Source: Candidatus Thorarchaeota archaeon
GTDB lineage: Archaea; Asgardarchaeota; Thorarchaeia; Thorarchaeales; Thorarchaeaceae
Length of the DNA stretch: 64,000 nucleotides
Assembly (NCBI GenBank): GCA_029858305.1
Contig: JAOUFI010000006.1
Coordinates: 1-64,000, forward strand
Direction: 5' to 3'
The notes beneath the pieces were generated by a model that saw nothing but the letters and a program-made list of their open reading frames with translations, had not been told where the DNA came from and made no database searches. The first letter of the stretch is position 1; every line of letters starts with the position of its first letter. This document shows, one piece after another, positions 16,737-25,512 of this stretch. The translations under genes were made by a program, and so were the position numbers.

Positions 16737-17472
16737 AAGAATGGCTCTGTCAGTAATTGTCATGATGTTTATGGTTTCAGTAGGTCTAACCACTATAGCT
16801 ACAGGGTATAGTACCTATATCGATAATGAAACAGTAATAACTTGGAATGTTGAGAAAATTACAAACTTCACTATGTGGTACACTGAAGGAGGATACTGCG
16901 CGGCATTAAATGACAGTACTATGGAATTTTCTGCATCCAATGTTGACGATGAGGTTTCTGGCACCCTATCCATTGGAAACGTTTCAGTAGCCACAAACGA
17001 CACAATGATTGCTCTGGATTTGACACTAGGGGTATGGCCAGACTGGCTTCCCGGATTAATTATCGAAGTTGGTCAAAATAATATCAACACGCTGAATGAA
17101 ACAGCATATGCAGCCGCAGAGAGAATCGCAGGAAACTGGATGAATGGAACGATGGTCTCCAAGTATGAGAATATAACTATCGGTTTAAGGACAGAGGAAT
17201 GCATTGTATTTGACTATTTACAGGATTCTCCTGGCACACAAGTAACGCATTTGGCTTATTCACTCTCATCCGGAGTGCTCGTGGAGGCCAACACGACTGT
17301 CACTTTTACTAGTACGTACTTGCTAGTCGTTTCTCTTTCATCAATCAATAATCCTACTATTGTTGATTTGACTCCTCCTCCGTTTCCAGGGATTATCCTC
17401 GCAGGAATTATTGGGGGAGGGCTCATCGCAGTTATTGTTCTAATATTCATTCAAATCAGTCGTCGAAAATAG
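16729..17472 (+). CDS. Membrane-anchored extracytoplasmic protein of unknown family
   Basis: 247 residues from ATG at 16729, preceded by AAGGAGG; the open frame further upstream lies inside the previous gene and is not used. It has an N-terminal signal helix (about 5-24), a beta-rich domain with many Asn-X-Ser/Thr sites (for example NETVITW, NFTMWY, NDSTMEF) and a C-terminal membrane helix (about 222-244) ending in KISRRK-like basic residues. The second gene of the DUF4430/ECF operon, it probably forms part of the same surface receptor. No enzyme motif is seen. Confidence 0.65.
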   Translation: MNRRMALSVIVMMFMVSVGLTTIATGYSTYIDNETVITWNVEKITNFTMWYTEGGYCAALNDSTMEFSASNVDDEVSGTLSIGNVSVATNDTMIALDLTLGVWPDWLPGLIIEVGQNNINTLNETAYAAAERIAGNWMNGTMVSKYENITIGLRTEECIVFDYLQDSPGTQVTHLAYSLSSGVLVEANTTVTFTSTYLLVVSLSSINNPTIVDLTPPPFPGIILAGIIGGGLIAVIVLIFIQISRRK

Positions 17473-17493
17473 GGAACAGGAGACAAATCGGAG

Positions 17494-18099
17494 ATGACCC
17501 GTATGTCATATGGAACTATAAGTGGCAGTAAATGGGTTTCCATAACCGCCATCATGACTGCTCTTGCGCTTGTCGGCAATTATGCATTAGTTGCAGTCCC
17601 CAATCTAGAGCTAGGATCAACAGTTCTTTTTGTCACAGCGTATATCTTCGGAGCTCACATGGCAATCTGGTCAACTTTGATTATGTCGCTACTATTCGGT
17701 ATCATCAATCCATGGGGAGGTTTCATACCTCAGATTTGGGCGTCACAAGTCATAGGGTGGATCTACATTGTCACCATAGCTGCAATTATGGGAAGACATA
17801 GTAAAAGTGGCAAAAGGATAGAACCACGAAAATGGGAGCTAGCCATAACAGGAGCTTTTGTTACCTTCATATTCGAAGAAATCACTAACCTTGGTTATTC
17901 AATCACATTTGGAATACCATTCATTCTTGCAGCTACAGCAGCAATCCCATTTTCAGTCATTCACATCATCTCTAATACAGTGATTTTCTCGCAGGTCGTA
18001 CCAATGTTAAATTCAGCACTGAGAAACCAGCTCAAAGACCTTATCTGGAATACTGAATCAGAAGTAAAAGTCGATATGTTGGAGAGTGATTTAGCTTGA
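17494..18099 (+). CDS. ECF transporter S component (substrate-binding membrane subunit)
   Basis: 201 residues with six membrane helices: ITAIMTALALVGNYALVAVP, VLFVTAYIFGAHMAIWSTL, LLFGIINPWGG, IWASQVIGWIYIVTIAAIMG, AITGAFVTFIFEEITNLGYS and IPFSVIHIISNTVIFSQVVP. Short six-helix membrane proteins with the GAxxG-type pattern and small loops are S subunits of ECF vitamin/metal importers. The ATPase and T-component (CbiO/CbiQ type) at 61936-63995 could be its energising module, or one lies elsewhere. Cobalamin or a related corrin is suggested by the DUF4430 partner, but the ligand is not proven. Confidence 0.7.
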   Translation: MTRMSYGTISGSKWVSITAIMTALALVGNYALVAVPNLELGSTVLFVTAYIFGAHMAIWSTLIMSLLFGIINPWGGFIPQIWASQVIGWIYIVTIAAIMGRHSKSGKRIEPRKWELAITGAFVTFIFEEITNLGYSITFGIPFILAATAAIPFSVIHIISNTVIFSQVVPMLNSALRNQLKDLIWNTESEVKVDMLESDLA

Positions 18100-18725
18100 A
18101 TTGGAAAGAGGAGTTCATCCAATTATCTCAACCAGCTGATGGTAGAGTTGCTCCAGCCTTCAAACCACACCATGCCGCCGTTGCACTAATTCTCATTGGT
18201 CGAGAACAACCTCTTGGGAGATACGATCTCTGCGAAAAAATGTCTATTGGCGAGGGGAGTGTACGAACACTCATGAAACGCCTCTCAGAAGCGAATCTCA
18301 TTGAAGCAGAAGGAAAACAAGGTCAGACTTTAACTAAAAGTGGCCAAGCTCTGTTTGATAGAATTGCAAAAGATGTTCCAATAGGACTGGAACTGGATGT
18401 CAGACGACTTGTAATGTATGATTATGCATTTGCCAATCTAGTCAAAGGGCGAGCAAATAGAATCTCAGACGGAGTGAGACAAAGAGATGAGGCAATCATA
18501 CAAGGAGGCTATGGTCAAGCAGGAGCTACAACTCTCATTCACAAAGCAGGGAACCTCGTAATGCCACCCGACGATTTCAATATACTTCGGGTATATGAGG
18601 AGGAAACGATTCTTGTTGTAGAGAGTCTACGAACTGAAGATGGTGATGTCGTTGTAATTGGATCTGCAAATGAACAAAATCTAGCCCGAGAAGTTGCCAT
18701 GGCTGCAGTGATGACATTATTCTGA
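18096..18725 (+). CDS. DUF4443-like protein with N-terminal winged helix
   Basis: 209 residues starting at TTG, overlapping the ECF gene by TTGA. An N-terminal winged helix (about 25-85: LGRYDLCEKMSIGEGSVRTLMKRLSEANLIEAEGKQG) is followed by an alpha/beta domain (90-209) with VMPPDDFNILRVYEEETILVVESL and a final helix. The DUF4443 family is found in archaea as a presumed transcription regulator. Position as the last gene of the DUF4430/ECF operon suggests it senses the transported ligand and binds the palindrome at 16198-16219 (inference). Confidence 0.65.
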   Translation: MNWKEEFIQLSQPADGRVAPAFKPHHAAVALILIGREQPLGRYDLCEKMSIGEGSVRTLMKRLSEANLIEAEGKQGQTLTKSGQALFDRIAKDVPIGLELDVRRLVMYDYAFANLVKGRANRISDGVRQRDEAIIQGGYGQAGATTLIHKAGNLVMPPDDFNILRVYEEETILVVESLRTEDGDVVVIGSANEQNLAREVAMAAVMTLF

Positions 18726-18736
18726 GGGATTTGCAG

Positions 18737-19576
18737 ATGCAGTCAGATCTTTTTGGTAATGTCCCCGAGATAGTAATTGATGTGCATGAAACTAGTGGAA
18801 AGAGAATCAACTCTGTAAAACATCTCATGTCCATGATGGATAAAGAAGGCATAAAATATACCATTGAGAAGATACCTATTGGGGACGTTCTTGGGACTGA
18901 TGGCATCGCAATAGAACGTAAGACAGTAAGTGATTTAGTAAATACTCTAAAGGGGAGTGCAGCTGGAGTTCCCCGATTTTCGAAACAAATGGACGCTCTT
19001 CTGCAATATGAGAAACCCTATGTGCTCATAGAGAATGTTCTTGCCATAAGAAGGGACCCGGTGAAAGGTTGTGTGTACATTCCCTTTAGCACAAAGCAGA
19101 CAAGAGGAAAGCCATATTTTGTCACAATGGAACGAGCCGCCTATATTCATCCCAATGCCCTTGACGCATTGATACAAAGTGTTAGGGATAAGGGCATTCA
19201 AGTATTGGAGGGGTATAACGCACTTCATTCAGCAGGGCTACTTTATGGTGTATTATTTGGTATTGAAGAACAGAGAAAGCAGAAAGGACAGCGGTTGCCA
19301 ATAGTACGGACTCGAAAAGGTCTTGATTCCATGAATGATGAACAAGAGTTTTTCATTGCGGGTTTTCCTGGTGTCAATGTCGTTCGAGCAAGAGACCTCC
19401 TAAAACGGTTCGGAACACCTCTTGAAGTAATCAATAAGACAGATGAATGGGGACAAATTGCTGGCATCGGCCCAAAAACGATTGCTACAGCAAAGAAGTT
19501 ACTATTCTCCAATTATAATTCAGAAGCGAATTCCACAGATAGTAACACTGTACAGAGAGGCACTGAAGAAGAATAA
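18737..19576 (+). CDS. ERCC4-type structure-specific nuclease (short archaeal XPF)
   Basis: About 279 residues. The nuclease domain (about 15-150) has the family signature GDVLGTDGIAIERKTVSD (with the metal-binding Asp and ERK-x3-D), then FSKQMDALLQYEKPYVLIE; a tandem helix-hairpin-helix domain follows (about 205-260: FFIAGFPGVNVVRARDLL...IAGIGPKTIATA). It lacks a helicase domain, like crenarchaeal XPF, which acts as a dimer with PCNA on flap and branched DNA. ATG at 18737 has GAGGG at good spacing; an upstream TTG at 18731 is too close to that site. It is 11 bases after the DUF4443 gene and may ride on that transcript. Confidence 0.87.
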   Translation: MQSDLFGNVPEIVIDVHETSGKRINSVKHLMSMMDKEGIKYTIEKIPIGDVLGTDGIAIERKTVSDLVNTLKGSAAGVPRFSKQMDALLQYEKPYVLIENVLAIRRDPVKGCVYIPFSTKQTRGKPYFVTMERAAYIHPNALDALIQSVRDKGIQVLEGYNALHSAGLLYGVLFGIEEQRKQKGQRLPIVRTRKGLDSMNDEQEFFIAGFPGVNVVRARDLLKRFGTPLEVINKTDEWGQIAGIGPKTIATAKKLLFSNYNSEANSTDSNTVQRGTEEE

Positions 19577-19646
19577 TGCCTTGACAAAAAGGTTAAATGA
19601 TGTCACTATTCTATGACCAGAGAATATATAGCTAAGGTGATAAGTA

Positions 19647-20735
19647 ATGGGAGACATCCGAGTAGCAATTGCAGGACTTGGAAACTGTGCTTCAGCACTC
19701 ATCCAGGGGACTCATTATTACCGCAACTCACGAGCAGAGGATGAGGTTCCAGGTCTCATGCATGTTGATTTTGGGGGCTATTTCCCGAAGGACCTGAAGT
19801 TTGTTGCAGCCTTCGAAGTTAATAGGAAAAAGATTGGTCTTGACATAGCCGATGCCATATGGGCGGAACCAAATTGTTGTGCTAAGTTCGCGCCAGATGT
19901 ACCAAAGATAGGAGTCAAAGTTCTTCCCGGCCCTATTTCAGATGGTGTAGCACCACACATGAGAGAGTCCTTCTTTGTCTATGATGAAAAGGAAATTGAA
20001 CCAGTTGATGTTGCAGAAGAACTCAGGAAAGCCAAGGCAGATGTTCTAGTAACATACTTGCCTGTTGGCAGTGCTCAAGGTACAAGAATCTATGCGCAAG
20101 GAGCATTGGATGCTGAGATAGGATATATCAATGCTATTCCAGAGTTCGTTGTTTCAGATCCGAAATCTCCAATCGTTCAGGGATTCGAGAGAAAAGGAAT
20201 CCCCTGCGCAGGCGATGATATAAAGAGCCAACTGGGTGCAACAATCCTCCACAGAGTTCTTGCTCAACTCTTCGATCAAAGAGGTCTGATTCTCGAAAAC
20301 ACATACCAGCTAAATATTGGTGGTAACACCGACTTTGAAAATATGCAAGTGGAAGATAGATTGAGCTCTAAGAGAATCAGCAAGACTGAAGCAGTGACAA
20401 GTTGTGTACACTATGAGCTTCCAACCAAGATTGGACCAAGCGATTATGTTCCATTTTTACAGGACAATAAGGTATGTTACATCAGTATGAGGTCCAGAGC
20501 ATTTGGTGACCTACCTCTTGATCTCGATCTTAAGCTCTCCGTGCAAGACTCACCAAATAGTGGTGGTGTCATCATCGATGTTGTAAGAGCAGTAAAAATA
20601 GCCATGGACCGTGGAATTGGTGGAGAACTCTCAAGTATAAGCTCGTATAGCTTCAAACACCCCAGATACCAAATCAACGATTTTGAAGCAAGAGTAAGAG
20701 TCGATGAGTTTATCGAGGGCAAAAGAGAACGTTAG
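19647..20735 (+). CDS. ino1: myo-Inositol-1-phosphate synthase
   Basis: Converts glucose 6-phosphate to inositol phosphate with NAD+, the first step toward inositol-containing archaeal lipids or compatible solutes. 362 residues, the usual archaeal length. Motifs: VAIAGLGNCASALIQG (NAD-binding), YLPVGSAQGTRIYAQGALDA, NAIPEFVVSD, CAGDDIKSQLGATILHR (catalytic Lys in DDIKSQ) and NIGGNTDFENM. A clear ATG follows AAGGTGA. The CDP-alcohol phosphatidyltransferase gene at 32709 could use its product for archaetidylinositol (inference). Confidence 0.93.
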   Translation: MGDIRVAIAGLGNCASALIQGTHYYRNSRAEDEVPGLMHVDFGGYFPKDLKFVAAFEVNRKKIGLDIADAIWAEPNCCAKFAPDVPKIGVKVLPGPISDGVAPHMRESFFVYDEKEIEPVDVAEELRKAKADVLVTYLPVGSAQGTRIYAQGALDAEIGYINAIPEFVVSDPKSPIVQGFERKGIPCAGDDIKSQLGATILHRVLAQLFDQRGLILENTYQLNIGGNTDFENMQVEDRLSSKRISKTEAVTSCVHYELPTKIGPSDYVPFLQDNKVCYISMRSRAFGDLPLDLDLKLSVQDSPNSGGVIIDVVRAVKIAMDRGIGGELSSISSYSFKHPRYQINDFEARVRVDEFIEGKRER

Positions 20736-20796
20736 TCGATAATCAATATAATAGTAAGCCAGCCTAGAAAAAACCTAGGCTGGTTTCACACTATGT

Positions 20797-21936
20797 TTAG
20801 ATGACAGTGAAGCTCGCTACTGCTTTTTCATCGAGTTTCTGCAGAACTTCAATCAAGAGTCTTACTGCGTTCTCCACATCTTCAAAATCAAGCATTCCAT
20901 GATGGGAGTGAATATACCTTGTTGGAATTCCTAAAAACAACGATGGTGCACCTATTCCAGCTAGGTGTATGCTACCTGCATCAGTACCTCCAGCTTTCAG
21001 GAATGCTGGCTGATGTGTGATGTCTTTCTCTTCAGCAATGTCCAACACAAACTTACGAAGTCTGGGATTAGGTATCATTGAACCATCTCCAGCAGATATT
21101 GATACACCTTTTCCCATCTTTTGTACAAGACCGTCTGAGTTTGGCGAATCTCCGGAGATATCAACATCTAGTGCAAATCCAATGTCAGGCTTTATCATCT
21201 GAGATGCAGTCTTTGCACCTCTCAGACCTACTTCTTCTTGGGTTGTTGACACAAAGTATACCTCATTGGGTAGAGAGATGTTCTCCTCAGAGATGCGTCG
21301 CAAAGCCTCAAGAACAATGAAAACGCCAATTCTATCATCAAATGCTTTTGCAACTCCAAGCATCACGTTGTGAATTTTTTCCTCGGTATCATTCTCTTCA
21401 TCTTTCTTTTCTTTACGTGTGCGCTTTATAGTTCGGAAAACTGCATGGGGAACTGCAGGGTCACCAACACGGATGCCAAGTTGTTTTACCTCATCAGCGG
21501 ACGAGCATCCTATGTCAATGTACATCTTTTCTTTGGTCACTACTTTGGCACGATCCTCAGGAGTCAGAATATGCGGGGGTGGTGCGCCAATAACACCAAT
21601 TATCTTCTCTCCGCCTTTATATGGACTAATGACTACTTCCTGTGTCAACAAGGTCTGGTCCCACCAACCACCAAGCTGGTGAAAGGACAGATAACCATCT
21701 TTCTTAATCTCGGTAATCACAAATCCAATTTCGTCTATATGCCCTGCAAGCATAATCTTCGGACCGCTATTTCCCTTCCTGAATATGACAGATCCAAGGC
21801 CATCATGAAGGACCTCGTCAGAGTATTTCTTGCCATAATCGTGAACAATCTTCTGCACTTCATGTTCATGCCCACTTGGACCGAACGCATTACAGAGGGA
21901 TTCTAAGAGTTTCAAATCAAGTTTTAGATTAGTCAT
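20797..21936 (-). CDS. M42-family aminopeptidase (tetrahedral aminopeptidase / FrvX)
   Basis: Zinc or cobalt exopeptidase that trims peptides. 379 residues from ATG (MTNLKLDLKLLES) at 21936; a further open frame to 21996 is possible but not needed. Metal and catalytic signatures: LAGHIDEIGFV (His, Asp), AFDDRIGVFIVL (bridging Asp), STTQEEVGLRGA (catalytic Glu pair), DVDISGDSP (Asp) and a final IHSHHGMLDFEDV (His). A Lys/Glu-rich insert (about KRTRKEKKDEENDTEEK) is unusual and looks disordered. Confidence 0.93.
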   Translation of the reverse strand: MTNLKLDLKLLESLCNAFGPSGHEHEVQKIVHDYGKKYSDEVLHDGLGSVIFRKGNSGPKIMLAGHIDEIGFVITEIKKDGYLSFHQLGGWWDQTLLTQEVVISPYKGGEKIIGVIGAPPPHILTPEDRAKVVTKEKMYIDIGCSSADEVKQLGIRVGDPAVPHAVFRTIKRTRKEKKDEENDTEEKIHNVMLGVAKAFDDRIGVFIVLEALRRISEENISLPNEVYFVSTTQEEVGLRGAKTASQMIKPDIGFALDVDISGDSPNSDGLVQKMGKGVSISAGDGSMIPNPRLRKFVLDIAEEKDITHQPAFLKAGGTDAGSIHLAGIGAPSLFLGIPTRYIHSHHGMLDFEDVENAVRLLIEVLQKLDEKAVASFTVI

Positions 21937-22038
21937 AGGACTCACTTCAAATGCTGTTATTGATGATTTGGAACAATCTATCTCTCCTTTTGTCATTTTG
22001 GGAGGCGCATTGAAATACGTTAGAACAGAAAAAGGTGA

Positions 22039-22575
22039 TTATTGTAGTGTGTATTTAGCCAACATATAGAATGCGTTTTCTACATTTTGCCCCGATAGAG
22101 CACTGGTTTCCAAATAGCCCGATAGGGCATTTTCCTCAACAAACTGCAGCGCCATTTCTCTCGTAATTACTCGATGTTCAACCAAATCAACTTTGTTCGC
22201 TAGCAGGATGATAGGAATCCTTTCACCAAGAGCATCCTCAGTTTCTTGAATCCACTTTGGTAACTCGATCCATGTACTCTTTCTTGTACAGTCAAATAGA
22301 AGTAGAGCTCCTTTGCTTCCTCTATAATAGCTTCCACGAATGAAATCAAAACGCTGTTGTCCTGCTAAGTCCCAGACGAGAAGCTTGACAACAACATTGC
22401 GACCATTTGCAGTTTCAACCTCGACAGTCTTTACAGCAAATTGCGAACCGATAGTGACGATGTACTCTTCAGAGAACTTGTGGGTCAGGAAACGGTTGAC
22501 TAGTGCGGTCTTTCCACTACCTCCTGCTCCGATCATCACGACCTTCCGCATATAGTCGAAACCGCCACTACTCAA
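22039..22575 (-). CDS. Rab-like small GTPase
   Basis: 178-residue Ras-superfamily GTPase of eukaryotic type. P-loop GAGGSGKT (16-23), switch I near FSEEYIVTIGSQF with Thr, G3 WDLAGQQRF (68-75, catalytic Gln present), G4 NKVD (127-130) and G5 TSAL (157-160). It ends in YTLQ with no prenylation Cys, so membrane targeting is unclear. The TTG at 22575 has GAGGTGA before it; ATG at 22551 is an alternative. It is alone on its strand. Confidence 0.9.
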   Translation of the reverse strand: MSSGGFDYMRKVVMIGAGGSGKTALVNRFLTHKFSEEYIVTIGSQFAVKTVEVETANGRNVVVKLLVWDLAGQQRFDFIRGSYYRGSKGALLLFDCTRKSTWIELPKWIQETEDALGERIPIILLANKVDLVEHRVITREMALQFVEENALSGYLETSALSGQNVENAFYMLAKYTLQ

Positions 22576-22786
22576 GTGTTCACCTCACCCAATGATAGGA
22601 CCATATCTGCTCAAGGGCTATTATGGGACAATTCAGAATGTTGACTAGTCAGTTCCATCCTTTCGTGTCCTTATTCAAAGTTGGATTGACCGTATTTAGC
22701 CATTTCTGGGTTTAATGTCCTTGAGAAACATGAACTCAGAAGTTCAATGAGCAGAAGTTGGCGCGTTAATCATATTGAGTCGAATC

Positions 22787-22797
22787 AGTTTATATCG
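22787..22797 (+). promoter_or_regulatory. TATA box of the small RHH gene
   Basis: AGTTTATATCG lies about 40-50 bases before the ATG at 22836 and would start transcription near 22822. Confidence 0.5.
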
Positions 22798-22835
22798 GGT
22801 AATAGTGGTTGCACCGCTGCTGTGAGGCACAAACA

Positions 22836-23021
22836 ATGCAACTAGTGACTGTAAAGATGAGTGATATCTACGTAAATGGACTTGACAAACTCGTGGAAAT
22901 TGGAATGTACCCATCAAGAAGTGAAGCAATTAGAGTGGCAATTAGAGACTTGTTGCGGCGTGAACTTTGGCCTGAAAATGGGAGCCCTCTTTTGAAAGAG
23001 AGTGATTCAGACAAGTCATAG
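22836..23021 (+). CDS. Ribbon-helix-helix DNA-binding protein
   Basis: A 61-residue protein: beta strand QLVTVKMSDIYV, then helices GLDKLVEIG and SRSEAIRVAIRDLLRRE, the Arc/CopG/NikR-type ribbon-helix-helix. Archaeal RHH proteins act as dimeric repressors or antitoxins. It sits upstream of, and possibly in the transcript of, the FtsX-like permease and LolD-like ATPase (23104-24307), so a regulator of that transporter is the simplest reading. No toxin gene is adjacent. Residues before ATG at 22836 in the frame are not needed. Confidence 0.8.
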   Translation: MQLVTVKMSDIYVNGLDKLVEIGMYPSRSEAIRVAIRDLLRRELWPENGSPLLKESDSDKS

Positions 23022-23103
23022 CGATTATCTATGCCCACAATACACATTAGGAAACATATTAAGTTACAGTCACAATCACCTAGTTCAAAGGAGGATTAGT
23101 GGT

Positions 23104-23625
23104 TTGAACTTCAGAGTCTTCTTCAAGAGTTTCAAGTTCGCGTTCCGCGCCAAGAAACGAGTCATCCCATTCATGATAGTTTATGCCATACTGTTTATTG
23201 TGGTTTCAGATGGACTTGTATCATCTAATGCCGCATGGTACTTTCTGATGGCATTTATTGTATCAACATTTTATGCGCTCATCATCTCTCAATCGAGAAG
23301 ACGAGATATGTCAGTTTTCAAATGTATAGGTTGGCAGAATAATGATGTCTTGCTTGTCGTAATTGGGGAAGTAATGCTAGTTACCATTGCGTCATTCCTA
23401 ATTATGCTTCAAATCAGTTTCGAAGTCATTGGAATAATCACCTACTTCAGTATTGATCTGGGTGCGGGTACTTTCTTCCAAGCAGTACATGATTTTGTTG
23501 TCATTGAAGCAGCCCCATTATTCACATCGTTCTTCATAATTCTTGGACTGCAGATACCAGGTTTATTCATAGCTCAGCGAAGAGCCGTTTCTGTTCCACC
23601 AATGAAGGCACTTAGGGAGGAGTGA
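23104..23625 (+). CDS. Short FtsX-like ABC transporter permease
   Basis: 173 residues from a TTG start with AAAGGAGGA 8 bases upstream; the open frame before it is in poor context. Four hydrophobic helices are seen (FMIVYAILFIVVSDGLV, WYFLMAFIVSTFYALII, VVIGEVMLVTIASFLIML, LFTSFFIILGLQIPGLFIA), with the FtsX-typical cytoplasmic stretch SRRRDMSVFKCIGWQ between helices. It is half the length of a MacB/LolE permease and lacks the large extracellular domain, so it probably works as a dimer. It stops 4 bases before the LolD-like ATPase gene, which is its partner. Confidence 0.75.
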   Translation: MNFRVFFKSFKFAFRAKKRVIPFMIVYAILFIVVSDGLVSSNAAWYFLMAFIVSTFYALIISQSRRRDMSVFKCIGWQNNDVLLVVIGEVMLVTIASFLIMLQISFEVIGIITYFSIDLGAGTFFQAVHDFVVIEAAPLFTSFFIILGLQIPGLFIAQRRAVSVPPMKALREE

Positions 23626-23629
23626 GAAG

Positions 23630-24307
23630 ATGGCACAACCAATTATCCAAGTTCAGGAAGTCAATAAGGAATACGGTAAAGGAAAGAACACTGTTGCTGC
23701 TCTTAAGGATGTCAAAATTGACATACAAGCAGGAGAATTCGTAGCAATTGTTGGCCCTAGTGGATGCGGTAAGAGCACACTGCTTCACGTTATGGCTGGT
23801 CTGGAGCAACCTACATCAGGAAGAATCCTTGTAGATGGAGTGGATGTCACGCTAATAAGTGAGAGAGATCTCCCAAAAGTCAGGATGCAAAAAATCGGAT
23901 TTGTGTTCCAATCCTTTTTGCTTATCGAGGACTTAACAGCGTATGAAAATGTAGAAGCAGTTCTTTGGCCGAGCTTTGACTACACAAAGGAGAAGCAAGA
24001 AGCAAAGACTTTGGAGGTGTTGCGAGAAGTCGACATGCTTGAACGACGCGACCACTTCCCCAGGCAAATGAGTGGTGGAGAGCAACAACGAATCGCAATT
24101 GCAAGAGCCTTGGTCAATAATCCACCCATTCTCTTTTGCGATGAACCAACTGGTAATCTTGACTCTAAGACTGGAGAGAATATCATGAAGATAATCGCTC
24201 AGCTCAACAGGGAGAAGAATATGACAGTGGTCTTGGTAACGCATAATGAAGACCTGGTGAAATTTGCGAAGAGAACCTTACATATGAGAGACGGAGTTGT
24301 CAGGTAG
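23630..24307 (+). CDS. LolD/MacB-type ABC transporter ATPase
   Basis: 225 residues with Walker A GPSGCGKST, Q-loop (FVFQSFLL), signature MSGGEQQR, Walker B ILFCDEPTGNLD and the switch His in VVLVTHNED. This is the type-7 (mechanotransmission) ABC subfamily that drives FtsX-like permeases. Partner: the permease ending 4 bases upstream. A SNAP/TPR-like gene follows 33 bases downstream. Confidence 0.93.
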   Translation: MAQPIIQVQEVNKEYGKGKNTVAALKDVKIDIQAGEFVAIVGPSGCGKSTLLHVMAGLEQPTSGRILVDGVDVTLISERDLPKVRMQKIGFVFQSFLLIEDLTAYENVEAVLWPSFDYTKEKQEAKTLEVLREVDMLERRDHFPRQMSGGEQQRIAIARALVNNPPILFCDEPTGNLDSKTGENIMKIIAQLNREKNMTVVLVTHNEDLVKFAKRTLHMRDGVVR

Positions 24308-24340
24308 TAGATAATCTCTGCTTTCGGAGATAGATGGGCA

Positions 24341-25174
24341 ATGCAACCGGCAGATTGCCAAAAGCAAGAAGATCTAGCTGAGAAGCTTGCTGCTAGCGGT
24401 AGCAATGAAGATGCTATGGCACAATTCTTCAAAACAGCCAACTGTTGGAAGGCTTGGGAGGTATACTCAAAGGCAGCACAGGCTTATGAAAGAGCATACG
24501 AACATGGTATGTTATCTCAGCACTACGCAGAAGCTGCGGCAATCATGATAGAAGCTGGATTATCATGGATCAAACAAGGCGAGCATGATAAATTTGAAAT
24601 AAACTGTCAGATTGCTGCGGAAGCCTATGTGTCTGCGGCTGAAGAAGAGAAGGATTTGCTCTATCTTGTTGATGGTGCCTTCTGCGCAATCACTGGAGGC
24701 AATTTAGAATTTGCCCGAGAATTGATCAGTACTGTGAAAGAGGGATCAAAGGGAAAGCTGGATGAGTTGATTTTTGTTGCACTCATGCTAAGTGAGTATA
24801 GATTTGGTGATGCTGATCGCACTATTGAGTCAAAACTTGTCGATATAGTGGATATGAACAGACTTGCAAAGATTAGAAAATCCTTCGCACATGTGCTGGC
24901 CGGATTTGTGCGGTCTTCACTTGAGGCTGAAGCAGCTGTGACGATTGCTGGTTTGGAGGCAAGTACAGGTCTTGAATCGAAAAAATTGAAGAAACTTATC
25001 CAGAAAGGCATTCAAGAGGGATTGATTCCGGCCTATTTGGACGAGGACACTGATGAATTGGTGGTTGATTCTGACCGGTTTGATTTGTCAAGTCTCGAGT
25101 CACGAAAAGGACCAATAATGAGCAGAGATCTCAAGGATCCTGGAGCATGGGATATGGACCTCGAAGACGAATGA
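24341..25174 (+). CDS. Alpha-helical SNAP/TPR-like protein with C-terminal winged helix
   Basis: 277 residues. The N-terminal half (about 8-170) is an alpha-solenoid: repeated helices such as [38 protein letters not shown] and [15 protein letters not shown] resemble alpha-SNAP and related TPR solenoids. Residues 185-260 form a PCI- or winged-helix-like end ([22 protein letters not shown]...[12 protein letters not shown]). No membrane segment or signal. This architecture resembles SNAP/PCI-type eukaryotic proteins; the partner is unknown. It follows the LolD-like ATPase by 33 bases. Confidence 0.65.
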   Translation: MQPADCQKQEDLAEKLAASGSNEDAMAQFFKTANCWKAWEVYSKAAQAYERAYEHGMLSQHYAEAAAIMIEAGLSWIKQGEHDKFEINCQIAAEAYVSAAEEEKDLLYLVDGAFCAITGGNLEFARELISTVKEGSKGKLDELIFVALMLSEYRFGDADRTIESKLVDIVDMNRLAKIRKSFAHVLAGFVRSSLEAEAAVTIAGLEASTGLESKKLKKLIQKGIQEGLIPAYLDEDTDELVVDSDRFDLSSLESRKGPIMSRDLKDPGAWDMDLEDE

Positions 25175-25286
25175 CACAAAAATCATGAAAGAATATATGC
25201 AAAGTTGTGGACATCTCTTAGAAAACGTTTTTAGTACCATTGTTGAGTCTGACATTGCCGGCCGATAATACACACAGGTGGTTCTA

Positions 25287-25502
25287 ATGGCTGAAGGGCT
25301 AAAATGGTTCCAGTGTCCGGTTTGTAAGGAGTCGATACACTGGAAAGTTCCTACAGATGAGCTGAAGAACGTGAAACGGTTCCCAGCTCCAGTTGTGATA
25401 AAACACAAGGACCACTATCTTGTCTGTTACCTAGACAGTCATCATCAACTCGCAGATACAGAGGTAGCTATTTCTTATATTGTAGGGAAATCTAAGGAGT
25501 AG
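25287..25502 (+). CDS. Small protein with a CPVC motif
   Basis: About 71 residues from ATG at 25287 (MAEGLKWFQCPVCKE). One CxxC is visible and no second Cys pair, so a full zinc ribbon is not certain; the rest (HKDHYLVCYLDSHHQL) is mixed alpha/beta. Its own A/T-rich upstream region suggests a separate promoter. Function not recognised. Confidence 0.55.
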   Translation: MAEGLKWFQCPVCKESIHWKVPTDELKNVKRFPAPVVIKHKDHYLVCYLDSHHQLADTEVAISYIVGKSKE

Positions 25503-25512
25503 AATTCCCCAC

